Origin: a virus
Virus record (IMG/VR): IMGVR_UViG_3300036864_000108
Location: 1-64,000 of that record
Direction: 5' to 3' (one strand)
Length of the DNA: 64,000 nucleotides
In this document: positions 20,907 to 28,542 of the stretch, in pieces
Layout: every line of letters starts with the position of its first letter
Numbering within the stretch: the stretch's first letter is position 1
Translations under genes and position numbers: made by a program
Notes under the pieces: model-generated
Database searches by the model: none
What the model was told of the DNA's origin: nothing
What the model saw: the letters and a program-made list of their open reading frames with translations, nothing else

Positions 20907-21149
20907 CTACGCCACGGCCTCGCCCGAGTCGTCGGTGATGCCGTACGCGATGAGTCCCTGGTCGACGGCGACAAGGAGCCAGTCGACGATGCGGCGGGCG
21001 ATCGCGGGGGACGGCTGCTTCAGCCCTGTCTCGATGTGGGATAGGTAGCTCGCGGCGATGTCGACGCCGTCGGCAAGCTCAGCCCGACTGATCTGGAGGA
21101 TTTCTCGGATGGCTCGGACCTTGGGTCCGTTGAGCCTTGTGGCGTCCAT
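20907..21149 (-). CDS. XRE-family repressor-like protein
   Basis: An 80-residue Cro/CI-type protein: GPKVRAIREILQISRAELADGVDIAASYLSHIETGLKQPSPAIARRIVDW. The helix-turn-helix (RAELADGVDIAASYLSHIE) is complete, with a short C-terminal helix. A consensus promoter directly upstream places the start of transcription at or next to the A of its ATG, so the mRNA is probably leaderless. It heads the whole early operon and faces a second XRE gene. It is the best candidate for one arm of a lysis-lysogeny switch. Confidence 0.82.
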   Translation of the reverse strand: MDATRLNGPKVRAIREILQISRAELADGVDIAASYLSHIETGLKQPSPAIARRIVDWLLVAVDQGLIAYGITDDSGEAVA

Positions 21150-21150
21150 G

Positions 21151-21241
21151 TCGGCAAGAGTAGGCAAGGTTCGGCAGGAGTGTCAACAGGAATCTTCGTG
21201 TACAAGCTAGAGTCGGCAGGAATCTGGCAACATCTGCCGAC
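21151..21241. promoter_or_regulatory. promoter and operators of the XRE switch
   Basis: On the minus strand, -35 TTGACA (21181-21186) and -10 TACTCT (21157-21162) are 18 bases apart; the -10 ends 7 bases before the ATG at 21149. The motif CGGCARGAG recurs: 21152 onward, 21172 onward and 21214 onward. GTCGGCAG (21212-21219) and CTGCCGAC (21234-21241) form a perfect inverted pair. These are likely operators for one or both XRE proteins. Confidence 0.65.
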
Positions 21242-21296
21242 AGTGACCCGCCGACTTACGGCAAGGGTTGCGGAAGTTGACGACTCTTCTGCCATC

Positions 21297-21746
21297 ATGT
21301 GCTTCGTGACTGACCGTGACGTGACGCAGGTGGGCGCGCTTGTAGCCACTCGGCGCGGTGAACTGGGTTTGACTCAGCAGGAGCTAGCCGACGCAGCGAA
21401 CGTCGCTGTCGGCACCGTGGTCGCTCTCGAGAGTGGACGTCGCTGGCCTCAGGCCGCGAAACGGTCCGCGATCGAACGGGCGCTGCGCTGGGCGAGCGGT
21501 GACCTGGTGCGGCTCCGGAACGGCGGTACCGCAACATCACTACCGCAGCGGGTCGACCTGGGGCACGGCATCACGGTCGACGTGGACGAGGAGACCGACC
21601 CGGAAGCGTTGCGCCGGTCGCTTGCGCTGGCGCTGAACGAGGACATCACCTGGGAAGACGCAATGGACAAACTGGACGCGATCGCGGATCTGCATGGGGA
21701 GCTGCGGGCGATCCTGCGGAAGCTGCGTCCCCCGAACGGCGGTTGA
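21297..21746 (+). CDS. XRE-family regulator with C-terminal extension
   Basis: A 149-residue protein. The N-terminal HTH (VATRRGELGLTQQELADAANVAVGTVVALESGRRWPQ) is followed by ALRWASGDLVRLRNGG and a helical C-terminus (DPEALRRSLALALNEDITWEDAMDKL). The extension could serve in oligomerisation, as in repressors. It is divergent from the smaller XRE gene with operator repeats between. A GTG at 21306 is an equally possible start; neither has a visible ribosome site. Confidence 0.8.
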   Translation: MCFVTDRDVTQVGALVATRRGELGLTQQELADAANVAVGTVVALESGRRWPQAAKRSAIERALRWASGDLVRLRNGGTATSLPQRVDLGHGITVDVDEETDPEALRRSLALALNEDITWEDAMDKLDAIADLHGELRAILRKLRPPNGG

Positions 21747-21907
21747 CAGGTAAAGAAGTTTGCGAACCTGTAACGCGGGGGTCACTGCGCACGGTAGACA
21801 TGGAGCAGACGCGCCGTAACTCGCGGGCGACGCGACGGGGGCCCGCCATCGCACCACCACGGTCGTCGAGCCGGGCAACACCAGCTCGAAGATGGAGGGT
21901 TCTCACG

Positions 21908-22048
21908 GTGATCGTCACAACCGCGCCCATCCGCGACGCCGCTGTTTTGGTCCACCGGGAAACCGGAAAGATCCTGGTGTTCCGGGACGACGGGACGGTC
22001 AGCGAGAAGATCGTGATCCTGCTGGGCAGGCTCCTCCGCCGGATCTAA
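21908..22048 (+). CDS. 46-residue hypothetical protein
   Basis: A 46-residue ORF: VIVTTAPIRDAAVLVHRETGKILVFRDDG, ending EKIVILLGRLLRRI. GGAGGG precedes the GTG by 8 bases. The frame is open further up, including an ATG at 21800, but that part is arginine-rich with no clear fold. It follows the XRE gene on the same strand after about 160 bases in which I see no other gene. Confidence 0.5.
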   Translation: MIVTTAPIRDAAVLVHRETGKILVFRDDGTVSEKIVILLGRLLRRI

Positions 22049-22049
22049 C

Positions 22050-22424
22050 TCACGGGCACAACGGGTGGCCAGGGTTGCCTACGCAGAACTGGCCGGGGTT
22101 CGCCGTGTAGTCCTGCAACTCGGCGTCGGTGTAGTCGCCCGCGTTCGGGTCGATACCGCTGTCCGATGGGACCGTGTCGGGGATGGTCGTGTCCGTGGTA
22201 GGTGTCTGTATCGCTTCGTTCACGGAGTTGAAGAGGCTCACCCCGGCGATGACGGCGAGGAAGCCGAGGATCAACGCGGCGGTCATGAGGATGATCGCTT
22301 CGCTGAGGGCGATGATGCTGAGTGCGCGTAGCCACTTGTCGGCGCGGGTCCGCTGCTCGGGGATGCGTTCGACGACGGGCGTGAGGATCTGGGGGGACTG
22401 GTCGGTGATGGTCGTGTCGGTCAT
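22050..22424 (-). CDS. membrane protein with extracytoplasmic tail
   Basis: A 124-residue protein: polar 30 residues, then a long hydrophobic region (ALSIIALSEAIILMTAALILGFLAVIAGVSLF) of one or two transmembrane segments, and an acidic, Thr-rich tail ending with two cysteines (QFCVGNPGHPLCP). AAGGA precedes the ATG. It is just downstream of the excisionase-like gene. It may act in superinfection exclusion or surface change, but this is only inference. Confidence 0.7.
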   Translation of the reverse strand: MTDTTITDQSPQILTPVVERIPEQRTRADKWLRALSIIALSEAIILMTAALILGFLAVIAGVSLFNSVNEAIQTPTTDTTIPDTVPSDSGIDPNAGDYTDAELQDYTANPGQFCVGNPGHPLCP

Positions 22425-22436
22425 GGCGGGGGGTCC

Positions 22437-22514
22437 TTATTCAGTTGTGGTGCTCGGGTTGTGTGCGGCGAGGTACTGGTCGATGGCTTGACGGATCACG
22501 TCGGACCGTTTGAC
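22437..22514 (-). pseudogene. out-of-frame ribbon-helix-helix-like tail
   Basis: In the -1 frame relative to the excisionase-like gene, an open stretch reads EEEPAARVKRSDVIRQAIDQ then YLAAHNPSTTE and a TAA at 22437. RSDVIRQAIDQYLA is a typical ribbon-helix-helix segment. No ATG, GTG or TTG precedes it after the in-frame TAG, so it could only be reached by a frameshift from the gene above. The TAA is followed by the AAGGA of the next gene, as expected for the true end of the upstream gene. Confidence 0.5.
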
Positions 22515-22735
22515 GCGGGCTGCGGGCTCTTCTTCCTTGGTCGTCCGCCGCCGGCGCCGCGCCCCGGTCTAGACGCTTGCCACGCCTTGATGGTGTGCGG
22601 GTGCCAGCCGGGGGACCGGCCTAACGTGATGTCGGGGGGCGGGAACGTGGGGTCGCGGACCCGGTAGCGGGACACGCTGCGCGGGTCGACGCCGAGCATG
22701 TGGGCGACGGCGGCCATGTCCAGATAGGCGGTCAT
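22496..22735 (-). CDS. excisionase-like HTH protein, probably frame-truncated
   Basis: A 79-residue ORF with an AlpA/MerR-like core: DMAAVAHMLGVDPRSVSRYRVRDPTFPPPDITLGRSPGWHPHTIKAWQA, then GGGRPRKKS. Small HTH proteins next to a serine integrase are often recombination directionality factors or excisionases. After RPRK the frame changes to SPQPASNGPT, which looks unnatural; the sequence that fits lies in the -1 frame (see the next entry). Its ATG overlaps the upstream stop (ATGA). Confidence 0.68.
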   Translation of the reverse strand: MTAYLDMAAVAHMLGVDPRSVSRYRVRDPTFPPPDITLGRSPGWHPHTIKAWQASRPGRGAGGGRPRKKSPQPASNGPT

Positions 22736-22995
22736 CTGGTTGTGACGTCCACGAAGACTTCATCGTCATCGACGCCGTAGGTCTTGCCGTACGCCTGCCG
22801 CGCAATCCGCTTTGCATCTGCGGCGTTGTCGGCTGCGATCCAGTACTCGTGGCGCGGGTAGTCCCAACCGGAGCAAACGGCGTGGTAGTTGCCGTTCAGG
22901 TCCATGCGGGGTGTGTCAAGCGTGGTGGCCATGGGGCCGCCTCCTTCCTTGGGGTTGTGGCTGGGGGTGACGACGGCCTCGATGTGCAGGTTCAT
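22732..22995 (-). CDS. hypothetical protein, MATTLDT family copy 1
   Basis: An 87-residue protein. A start at 22995 has CAGGAGG and an ATGA overlap; a second ATG at 22932 (MATTLDTPRMDL) also has GGAGG and may be the main start. The core is NYHAVCSGWDYPRHEYWIAADNAADAKRIARQAYG, a small alpha/beta fold with DDEVFVDV at the end. The MATTLDT start and its leader recur in the gene at 23132. Confidence 0.65.
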   Translation of the reverse strand: MNLHIEAVVTPSHNPKEGGGPMATTLDTPRMDLNGNYHAVCSGWDYPRHEYWIAADNAADAKRIARQAYGKTYGVDDDEVFVDVTTR

Positions 22996-23135
22996 GAGAT
23001 GACCTCCTGGATCAAGTGATCGCAGTGGCAGGCATCTAGCTTTTGGACGCCTGCGAGCCAGTGCTCAGCGGCATCTCGTGTGGGGAATGGGCGGGACGTG
23101 TAGTCGTCGCAGACGACTACGTACCGGGCGCTCAT
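22992..23135 (-). CDS. 47-residue hypothetical protein
   Basis: A 47-residue ORF, SARYVVVCDDYTSRPFPTRDAAEHWLAGV then QKLDACHCDHLIQEVIS. YVVVCDDY and the later CHCDH cluster suggest a tiny alpha/beta protein with possible metal ligands. Both ends are ATGA overlaps. The product of the gene before it has a similar layout, so it may be a shortened relative. Confidence 0.6.
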   Translation of the reverse strand: MSARYVVVCDDYTSRPFPTRDAAEHWLAGVQKLDACHCDHLIQEVIS

Positions 23136-23347
23136 GAGAGCGCCCGGGTGGTCTCAAGAACCGTCCCGTACTGAGAGACGATACGGACGGACCGGAAGAT
23201 GGTCGCCTCGTCGGCGGCCACGTTGCGCAGCCACTCGGGGGTGGTGCCGCTGGCGACGGAGGTCCAGCGCCCGTCCTGGCGGACCTGCACGTAGGCGGTG
23301 AAGGGCAGGACACCGGAGACGGTGTGGGTGTCGAGTGTGGTGGCCAT
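23132..23347 (-). CDS. hypothetical protein, MATTLDT family copy 2
   Basis: A 71-residue protein: MATTLDTHTVSGVLPFTAYVQVRQDGRW, then PEWLRNVAADEATIFRSVRIVSQYGTVLETTRALS. GGGGGTGG precedes the ATG. It is the first gene after a promoter and leader hairpin and starts a short transcript towards the excisionase-like gene. Confidence 0.65.
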   Translation of the reverse strand: MATTLDTHTVSGVLPFTAYVQVRQDGRWTSVASGTTPEWLRNVAADEATIFRSVRIVSQYGTVLETTRALS

Positions 23348-23371
23348 GGGGCCACCCCCTTTCGGGGTTGT

Positions 23372-23422
23372 GGCCGGGGCGGTTCCCCGGCCAGGGTATG
23401 TTGTCTGCGTCATGTAGACAAC
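23372..23422 (-). promoter_or_regulatory. promoter, palindrome and leader hairpin
   Basis: On the minus strand -35 TTGTCT (23416-23421) and -10 TACCCT (23393-23398) are 17 bases apart. GTTGTCT (23400-23406) and AGACAAC (23416-23422) form an inverted pair across the promoter. The leader contains GGCCGGGG (23372-23379) pairing with CCCCGGCC (23385-23392). The remainder up to the integrase stop at 23468 holds no gene; attP could lie here. Confidence 0.55.
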
Positions 23423-23467
23423 GATAGGGCACCCAGCCACCCCTGTCAAGACTCGGCGACAAAGTTT

Positions 23468-24883
23468 CTAACGCCAGTCGACCTGGAGTCGGTGCGGGTT
23501 GAACCTGCGCGGCCCCTCGTGTGGTCGCACCCTGATCGCGGCGAACAGGCCGCGGGCAGCGATCCGCTTCTGCTCCGCCGTGAACCGGTCCCACCGCGCG
23601 GCGATGTCGTCACCTTCAAGGTTGCGGAGCAGCCTGGGCGGGTGGGCCAACTTCCGGCGCGCCACCGCCAACCTGCCCTCGATCGGGCGGCGGGCCTCGA
23701 TCCACTCGGCGAACCCAATCAGCCGCTCCCCGTGCGCCCGGGCCAGGTCGCGGAGCTGTCGCTCGTCAGCGGCCATCTCCGCGCGCACAGCCTCGATGGC
23801 CGGGTCGGGGGTGGTGTCGCGGAGCCGCTGCCACGCCGCCGGGTCCGACGCCCACGCGACGATCAACCGACCCACATGCTCATGCACCGGCTCAGCGTTG
23901 ATCGCGATCCGCCCGCACCCGCCGAGATGCTTGGCGCATACGTAGCGTCGCTTCCCTTCGCGGGCCTGACCGGCGGAGAAGCCTTTCAGGGCGTGCCGGC
24001 ACAGCCCGCAGCGGAGCGTCCCGGACAGCCAGTAGACGAGCCCGATGCGGTCGCTGCTCGCACGGTCGGCGAGGACCGCGCACAGCTCCTCCCACACGTC
24101 CCGGTCCAGGATGGCGGGCCACACAGCCTGCCCGATGATCCGCTTCTGGTGGGTGCGCAGCCCGGCGACCCTCGGCTTCGTCACGGCCGCCTTCAGCGCC
24201 CGGTCGGTCCACGGGCCGCCCTGCACCGTGGGGACTCCACGCTGGTTGAGATCCTTGACGATCCGGTAGAGGGGGTCACCGGCGAGGATCTTCGTGGCGG
24301 ACTCAAGGATCACCTGCGCCTCACTGTCGTCGACGGTGACCCGGTCGTTCTTGTATCCGTAGGGGCGGATGCCGCCGCCGCCGTACTTCCCTTCGGCGGC
24401 GAGATCCTCGTGTTTGCGTCGCACCCGCCTCGCCGTGTCACGGCTGGACTTGTTGTTCATGGCGGTGACGACCCTGGCCATCGCCACGCCCGCGTCGGTC
24501 GACAGATCGAGGCTGCCAGTGACCGCACGGTTGGGGATCAAATGCTGCTCCACCACGTCGATCAGGTCCTCAAGGTCCCGCATGTCGCGGACGCACCGGT
24601 CAATGTCGTAGACGATCAGACCGTCGCGGTGACCGGAGTCAAGGTCGTCCAGTAGCCGCCGGAACTCGGGGCGGACCACACGTTTCGCCTTGCGACCGTC
24701 CGGGAGGACGATTTGGCGGCGCCGGTAGGCGGACACGTTCTGCTCGACGTACACCTCGGCGATGCCCCAGCCGATGGCGGCGCCGAGTGACCGGCCGTCT
24801 TTCTCCTGCCGGTCCACACCCGCCAGGTCGTCGTCGCGGGCGTCGGACATGCGGACGAGCAGTGCGGCGCGTCGCGGGGTCAC
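23468..24883 (-). CDS. int: large serine integrase
   Basis: A 471-residue site-specific recombinase. The resolvase domain starts ALLVRMSDARDDD, with R11 and S13 as the likely catalytic pair, and continues with GLIVYDIDRCVRDMRDLEDLID and SRDTARRVRRKHE. The recombinase domain follows (GIRPYGYKNDRV, IVKDLNQRGVPTVQGGPWT, RVAGLRTHQ), then a zinc ribbon (LRCGLCRHAL...RRYVCAKHLGGCGRI) and a helical C-terminus. It should integrate the element at a host attB and, with a directionality factor, excise it. It is divergent from the transfer cassette. Confidence 0.95.
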   Translation of the reverse strand: MTPRRAALLVRMSDARDDDLAGVDRQEKDGRSLGAAIGWGIAEVYVEQNVSAYRRRQIVLPDGRKAKRVVRPEFRRLLDDLDSGHRDGLIVYDIDRCVRDMRDLEDLIDVVEQHLIPNRAVTGSLDLSTDAGVAMARVVTAMNNKSSRDTARRVRRKHEDLAAEGKYGGGGIRPYGYKNDRVTVDDSEAQVILESATKILAGDPLYRIVKDLNQRGVPTVQGGPWTDRALKAAVTKPRVAGLRTHQKRIIGQAVWPAILDRDVWEELCAVLADRASSDRIGLVYWLSGTLRCGLCRHALKGFSAGQAREGKRRYVCAKHLGGCGRIAINAEPVHEHVGRLIVAWASDPAAWQRLRDTTPDPAIEAVRAEMAADERQLRDLARAHGERLIGFAEWIEARRPIEGRLAVARRKLAHPPRLLRNLEGDDIAARWDRFTAEQKRIAARGLFAAIRVRPHEGPRRFNPHRLQVDWR

Positions 24884-24931
24884 GCTCCGCTATGGTAGTC
24901 GTAACGTAGCGTCGGGCCGCGTACTCCACTG

Positions 24932-25750
24932 ATGGCATACACAGGGTTGGCATATATGAGTCCAAGACGGACAACGGGACTGGTCGCCGCCGCCCGTGTC
25001 GTCATCACGACGGTCGCCGCGGTCGCCGCGATCATCGCCTCGTTTGTGTTCCTCCGCGGTCTGGCCGCCAGCACGGGTTGGCCTGGGTGGACTGGGTTGC
25101 TGTTACCGATGTCGGTGGATGCGCTCGCCGCGTCAGCGTGGCTCACCTACTGGATCAGCGAGCCGGGGCAGCGTCGGTTCGCTGGGTGGGTGGGTGCGGC
25201 CGCCACCACCGCGAGCCTGGCTGGTAACGCCTTGTCGCATCTGCTTGTGACCGGGCAAGTCCACGCCGGATGGTTCCTGGTCGCCGTTGTGGGTTCGGTC
25301 CCAGCAGTGTCGCTGGCGCTGGTCGTGAAGATGGCGGTACCGGATCAGCCTGGCCCGGTATCACTGCGAGTGGAGGGTAGTACCAAACTCGCTACAAACT
25401 CGGCGCCGCGGGTTGGGCCCGGCGGTTCCGGGGCCGCAGCGGATGGACCGGATCGCACTGTGGGGGTCGACGGGTCCGGGACCGCCGGTACCAGCAACAG
25501 TGACAGCCCGGACCTGGTGCCGGTCAAGACCCCCGGTCAGCCGGTACCAGTACCCGTCGAGGTCCCCCCGCCTCCGAGTGCTGGTACCGGCGCCAGTGAG
25601 GCGGCGCTGTTGAACCGGTTCCTGGCCTCCGGGCGGGTACCGACGGTCGCGAACGTGCAGGACGTGTGCGAGGTGTCCCGCCGTCAGGCCCTCAAGTTGG
25701 CCCCCCAGTTCAAGACCGTCATCGGTTCCGGTAACGGTCACGGCGAGTAG
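24932..25750 (+). CDS. DUF2637-like membrane protein with C-terminal HTH-like region
   Basis: A 272-residue protein. The first 140 residues hold about four transmembrane segments (VVITTVAAVAAIIASFVFL, WTGLLLPMSVDALAASAWLTYW, WFLVAVVGSVPAVSLALVV). A long Gly/Ser/Pro linker follows, then RVPTVANVQDVCEVSRRQALKL, a helix-turn-helix-like end. DUF2637 proteins occur in Streptomyces plasmids and integrative elements near traB. It is probably part of the intercellular transfer or spread apparatus. An ATG at 24956 is an alternative start. Confidence 0.78.
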   Translation: MAYTGLAYMSPRRTTGLVAAARVVITTVAAVAAIIASFVFLRGLAASTGWPGWTGLLLPMSVDALAASAWLTYWISEPGQRRFAGWVGAAATTASLAGNALSHLLVTGQVHAGWFLVAVVGSVPAVSLALVVKMAVPDQPGPVSLRVEGSTKLATNSAPRVGPGGSGAAADGPDRTVGVDGSGTAGTSNSDSPDLVPVKTPGQPVPVPVEVPPPPSAGTGASEAALLNRFLASGRVPTVANVQDVCEVSRRQALKLAPQFKTVIGSGNGHGE

Positions 25751-25764
25751 GGAGGGCGGACGAC

Positions 25765-25953
25765 ATGCCGTTCGGGTTCCGCAAATCGTGGCGGTTCGGG
25801 TCCCGCAACCTGCACCTGCGGTTGAACGCGTCCAGGAGCGGCGCGTCCTGGACGCTGAAGGTGGGGCCGTGGTCGTGGAACACAAGGCAGCGTCGGCACC
25901 GGGTTGATCTGCCGGGTCCCGCGTACTGGCAGTCACGGGGGCGTCGGCGGTGA
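25765..25953 (+). CDS. DUF4236-like small protein
   Basis: A 62-residue protein: MPFGFRKSWRFGSRNLHLRLNASRSGASWTLKVGPWSWNTRQRRHRVDLPGPAYWQSR. The pattern RKSxRxG...LRLNxSxSGxSWxxxxGP matches DUF4236, short beta-rich proteins of unknown function. GGGAGGG lies 9 bases before the ATG. Its stop overlaps the next GTG. Confidence 0.82.
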   Translation: MPFGFRKSWRFGSRNLHLRLNASRSGASWTLKVGPWSWNTRQRRHRVDLPGPAYWQSRGRRR

Positions 25954-26426
25954 CCGTGCTCACGTCGCGGCGTCACCGGCTGCCCAAGGGTGTGACCGTC
26001 GATGACCTGGACTTGCGTTGGCTGATCCCGCGTCACCGTGACCAGTTGGCAGCGGGGAAATTGCGGGTCCCGGATCAGGCGAACCACTTCCGGGACGGAC
26101 ACCCGGCCACGTTGGTCAGCGTCCCGGACGGGTTCGGTTGCCCCGTCGCGTGGATCGACGTGGAGATCGCCGAGCTGATCTGGCGGCTGAACCGGGTTGG
26201 TGTCGACACTTTGGAGTGCTGCCAGGGAGGCGGGTACGACGTTTGGGGTGGTCGCGGTTCGGCGTACATCGCGTTCCCCGGTCCCACCCAGTGCAACCGC
26301 TTCCTCGCCCTCGCCGAGGATGCGCTGCGCGGTGAGGAAGTCGAACGCAGCTATGGCCGGTCCCGTGTCGTCCGGTTCCCACACTCGCAGGTGCGCCGGA
26401 TCACCCGGACAGTGAGGAACGCCTAG
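25950..26426 (+). CDS. conserved hypothetical protein of the transfer cassette
   Basis: A 158-residue protein: LDLRWLIPRHRDQLAAGK, FGCPVAWIDVEIAELIWRLNRVGVDTLECCQGGG, SAYIAFPGPTQCNRFLALAED. The TLECCQGG segment and later aromatic strand look conserved, perhaps with metal or thiol chemistry, but no family is recognised. It overlaps the DUF4236 gene by GTGA and ends 3 bases before the translocase gene. Confidence 0.68.
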   Translation: MTVLTSRRHRLPKGVTVDDLDLRWLIPRHRDQLAAGKLRVPDQANHFRDGHPATLVSVPDGFGCPVAWIDVEIAELIWRLNRVGVDTLECCQGGGYDVWGGRGSAYIAFPGPTQCNRFLALAEDALRGEEVERSYGRSRVVRFPHSQVRRITRTVRNA

Positions 26427-26429
26427 CCG

Positions 26430-28412
26430 ATGGCCCGCCGCCTGGGTACCACGGTGCGCCGCGCCTCCACCGACGCGCGCACCGGCAGACATCCGCGCCC
26501 CTCACCGGAGGTGGGCCCGTTCGTCGCCCTCGCCGTGCTGGCGGTCCCCGCCGGGTTTGGGCTGCACTACGCGTGGGGCCGGACCCTGCCTGACGCGGCG
26601 GTCGCGGCGTCCGCGGTCAGCTTGGCCACCGTCGGCTTGTTCACGTTGACGGCGGTGCATGCGAGGCCCCGCCCGACGGTGCAACGTTGGCAGGCCGCCG
26701 GGTCAGTTGGGGTGTCGGGGGCTGTGTTGCTGCTGCTGCTGATCGTCGGCTGGTCGTGGTCCGCCCTGTCCGTCGCCGGGTTCGCGGTGGCGGTGAACAC
26801 GGCCGCGTGGCTGCTGTTCCGGTCCAACGTGGTCCGCGGCGACGGTACCGACGAGCAGGAGGCGGGGGAGGACCGCACCGCCGTGGCGCTCGGTATCGAG
26901 GGGGCGAAGGCGCGGAAGGTCCACGAGGACGACGACAAGGTCGTCACGAAGATTCGGCCCGCGCTCGGCCAGTCACACAAGGACGTGCAGAAGATCGCGG
27001 AACCGTTGGCGACAGCCACACATGCGCCGGTCGGCGGGGTCCGGGTCCCCGTCAACCCGGCCGACGCGGGGGACATCACCGTCGTCCGCATGAAACGCGA
27101 CGTGCTCCACGACACCATCCTGTGGCCCGGCCCATCCAACCTTGGCGGCACGTTCGCCGATCCGCTGGAGGTGGGGCGGCGGGAGGATGGCACGGTCGCC
27201 CGCCTATGGTTCCCCGGCCGGCACACACGTTCCGGCACCCACCTGCTGATCATGGGCATGTCCGGGTCGGGTAAAGGCGAGTCGTTCCGGGTCACCGCCG
27301 CTGAGATCATGACCCGCCGGGATGTCCTTTTTTGGCTGATCGACTATGCGAAACCGTGGCAGACCGCCCGCGGCATCGTCGGCGGGCTCGACCTGTTCGC
27401 CACCAGCAAAGCGGACGCCGGCCAGGTGATCGCGCATCTGCGGAAGTTCATCCCGTACCGGTCCCGGAAGCTGGGGCAGGCCGGGTGGGACCAGTGGGAC
27501 GAGGACTGCCCCGTCCCCGCGATCGTCGTGTGGATCGAGGAGGCCGCGGAACTGTTCGCCGCCGACGAGCAGTGGGTGGAGCATCTGCCGCGGCTGGCTG
27601 AGCAGTGCCGTTCGGTGGGCGTGTTCCTCGTCTACTCGATTCAGCGGGCGCACTCCGCGAACATGGACACGAACGTCCGCGCCCAGCTCGGCGCCGGCTG
27701 GTGTTTCGGCGTCGATGGTGGCCGGGACGCCGAGTTCTGCCTGTCCCCCGTCACCCTCGCGGCTGGCGCGGACCCGTCGTGGGGTAACAAGCGGGTCGGG
27801 TACGCCTACCTTGAGGCCCCGGGTATTGACGAGCAGGACTGGTCGCAGAAGATGCGCGGCTACCTCGCCAAACATGAGCAGCTAGTGGAGACGGTCGCGT
27901 CGGCTACTGACATCCGCTGCCCCGGTCTGCCCCCCGACGAGGCGGCGTTCTGGGGTGACATCTACACACGGTTGCACACCATCCAGTCCAATCCATCGGA
28001 GGCCCTGGTGCCCATCGAAGACCTCGCTGACGAGGACGGCTACGACGACACGATCGTCCCGGTCGACCCGGAGTTGAAAGACGAAATCGACCCGTCGGAG
28101 CCGATCCTCCCGTATGACCCGGCGCGGGACGGCCCGGACATCGAGTTCCCGGAGCTCGTGTTCGACCCGAAGGAGTTGACGGCGGAGGAGGTGCGGGACG
28201 AGTTCGACAAGATGCTGCGGAAGTTGGCCGAGGAGGGGATCACCACAGTCAACACGGTACTGCTGATGGAGCGGTGGCCGTACCGGAAACGCCCGTGGAT
28301 TTCCAAGCAGATGAAGCGGCTGGAGAAGGCCGGTCAGGTGGAGCGGTACCAGGAACGCCCGTTCGCGGAGGCTGAGTGGCGGCTGGTAGCCCTAGTGAGC
28401 GCCGCGCAGTGA
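26430..28412 (+). CDS. FtsK/SpoIIIE-type DNA translocase (TraB-like)
   Basis: A 660-residue protein. Residues 30-130 hold about four transmembrane segments; a charged linker follows. The motor has Walker A GMSGSGKG (276-283), Walker B IVVWIEEA (365-372) and VFLVYSIQRAHSANMDTNVRAQLG, a sensor-like block. The C-terminal region (about 585-655) contains a winged helix (MERWPYRKRPWISKQMKRLEKAGQVERY). This is the layout of TraB proteins of Streptomyces plasmids, which pump double-stranded DNA between cells after binding repeats at clt. A repeat array lies directly downstream. Confidence 0.88.
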   Translation: MARRLGTTVRRASTDARTGRHPRPSPEVGPFVALAVLAVPAGFGLHYAWGRTLPDAAVAASAVSLATVGLFTLTAVHARPRPTVQRWQAAGSVGVSGAVLLLLLIVGWSWSALSVAGFAVAVNTAAWLLFRSNVVRGDGTDEQEAGEDRTAVALGIEGAKARKVHEDDDKVVTKIRPALGQSHKDVQKIAEPLATATHAPVGGVRVPVNPADAGDITVVRMKRDVLHDTILWPGPSNLGGTFADPLEVGRREDGTVARLWFPGRHTRSGTHLLIMGMSGSGKGESFRVTAAEIMTRRDVLFWLIDYAKPWQTARGIVGGLDLFATSKADAGQVIAHLRKFIPYRSRKLGQAGWDQWDEDCPVPAIVVWIEEAAELFAADEQWVEHLPRLAEQCRSVGVFLVYSIQRAHSANMDTNVRAQLGAGWCFGVDGGRDAEFCLSPVTLAAGADPSWGNKRVGYAYLEAPGIDEQDWSQKMRGYLAKHEQLVETVASATDIRCPGLPPDEAAFWGDIYTRLHTIQSNPSEALVPIEDLADEDGYDDTIVPVDPELKDEIDPSEPILPYDPARDGPDIEFPELVFDPKELTAEEVRDEFDKMLRKLAEEGITTVNTVLLMERWPYRKRPWISKQMKRLEKAGQVERYQERPFAEAEWRLVALVSAAQ

Positions 28413-28454
28413 GGGGCTGGGGAGGTTTCTACGTCCCCGTAGGGGACGGGGGGC

Positions 28455-28542
28455 GGAACACGGGGCGGAACACGGTGCGGAATACGAGGGGAACGCGGGC
28501 CGGAACGCGACGGAACACGGTAAGGAACACGGACGGAACACG
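28455..28542 (+). repeat. eight phased GGAACACG repeats (clt-like array)
   Basis: Eight copies of an octamer GGAAYRCG begin at 28455, 28467, 28479, 28490, 28502, 28512, 28524 and 28535, so the steps are 12, 12, 11, 12, 10, 12 and 11. Five copies are GGAACACG; the others are GGAATACG and GGAACGCG (twice). Near-helical spacing puts all copies on one face of the DNA. The array sits 40 bases after the translocase stop. In pSVH1, TraB binds 8-bp repeats at clt beside traB; this looks equivalent. Confidence 0.8.

Noticed and set aside
23324-24655. 443-codon plus-strand frame over the integrase
   Set aside because: It is a shadow on the opposite strand of a clear serine recombinase and has no recognisable domain.
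24884-24931. attP core upstream of the integrase
   Set aside because: A short region with partial symmetry is present, but without attB or an attL/attR pair no crossover site can be named; 23348-23467 is equally possible.
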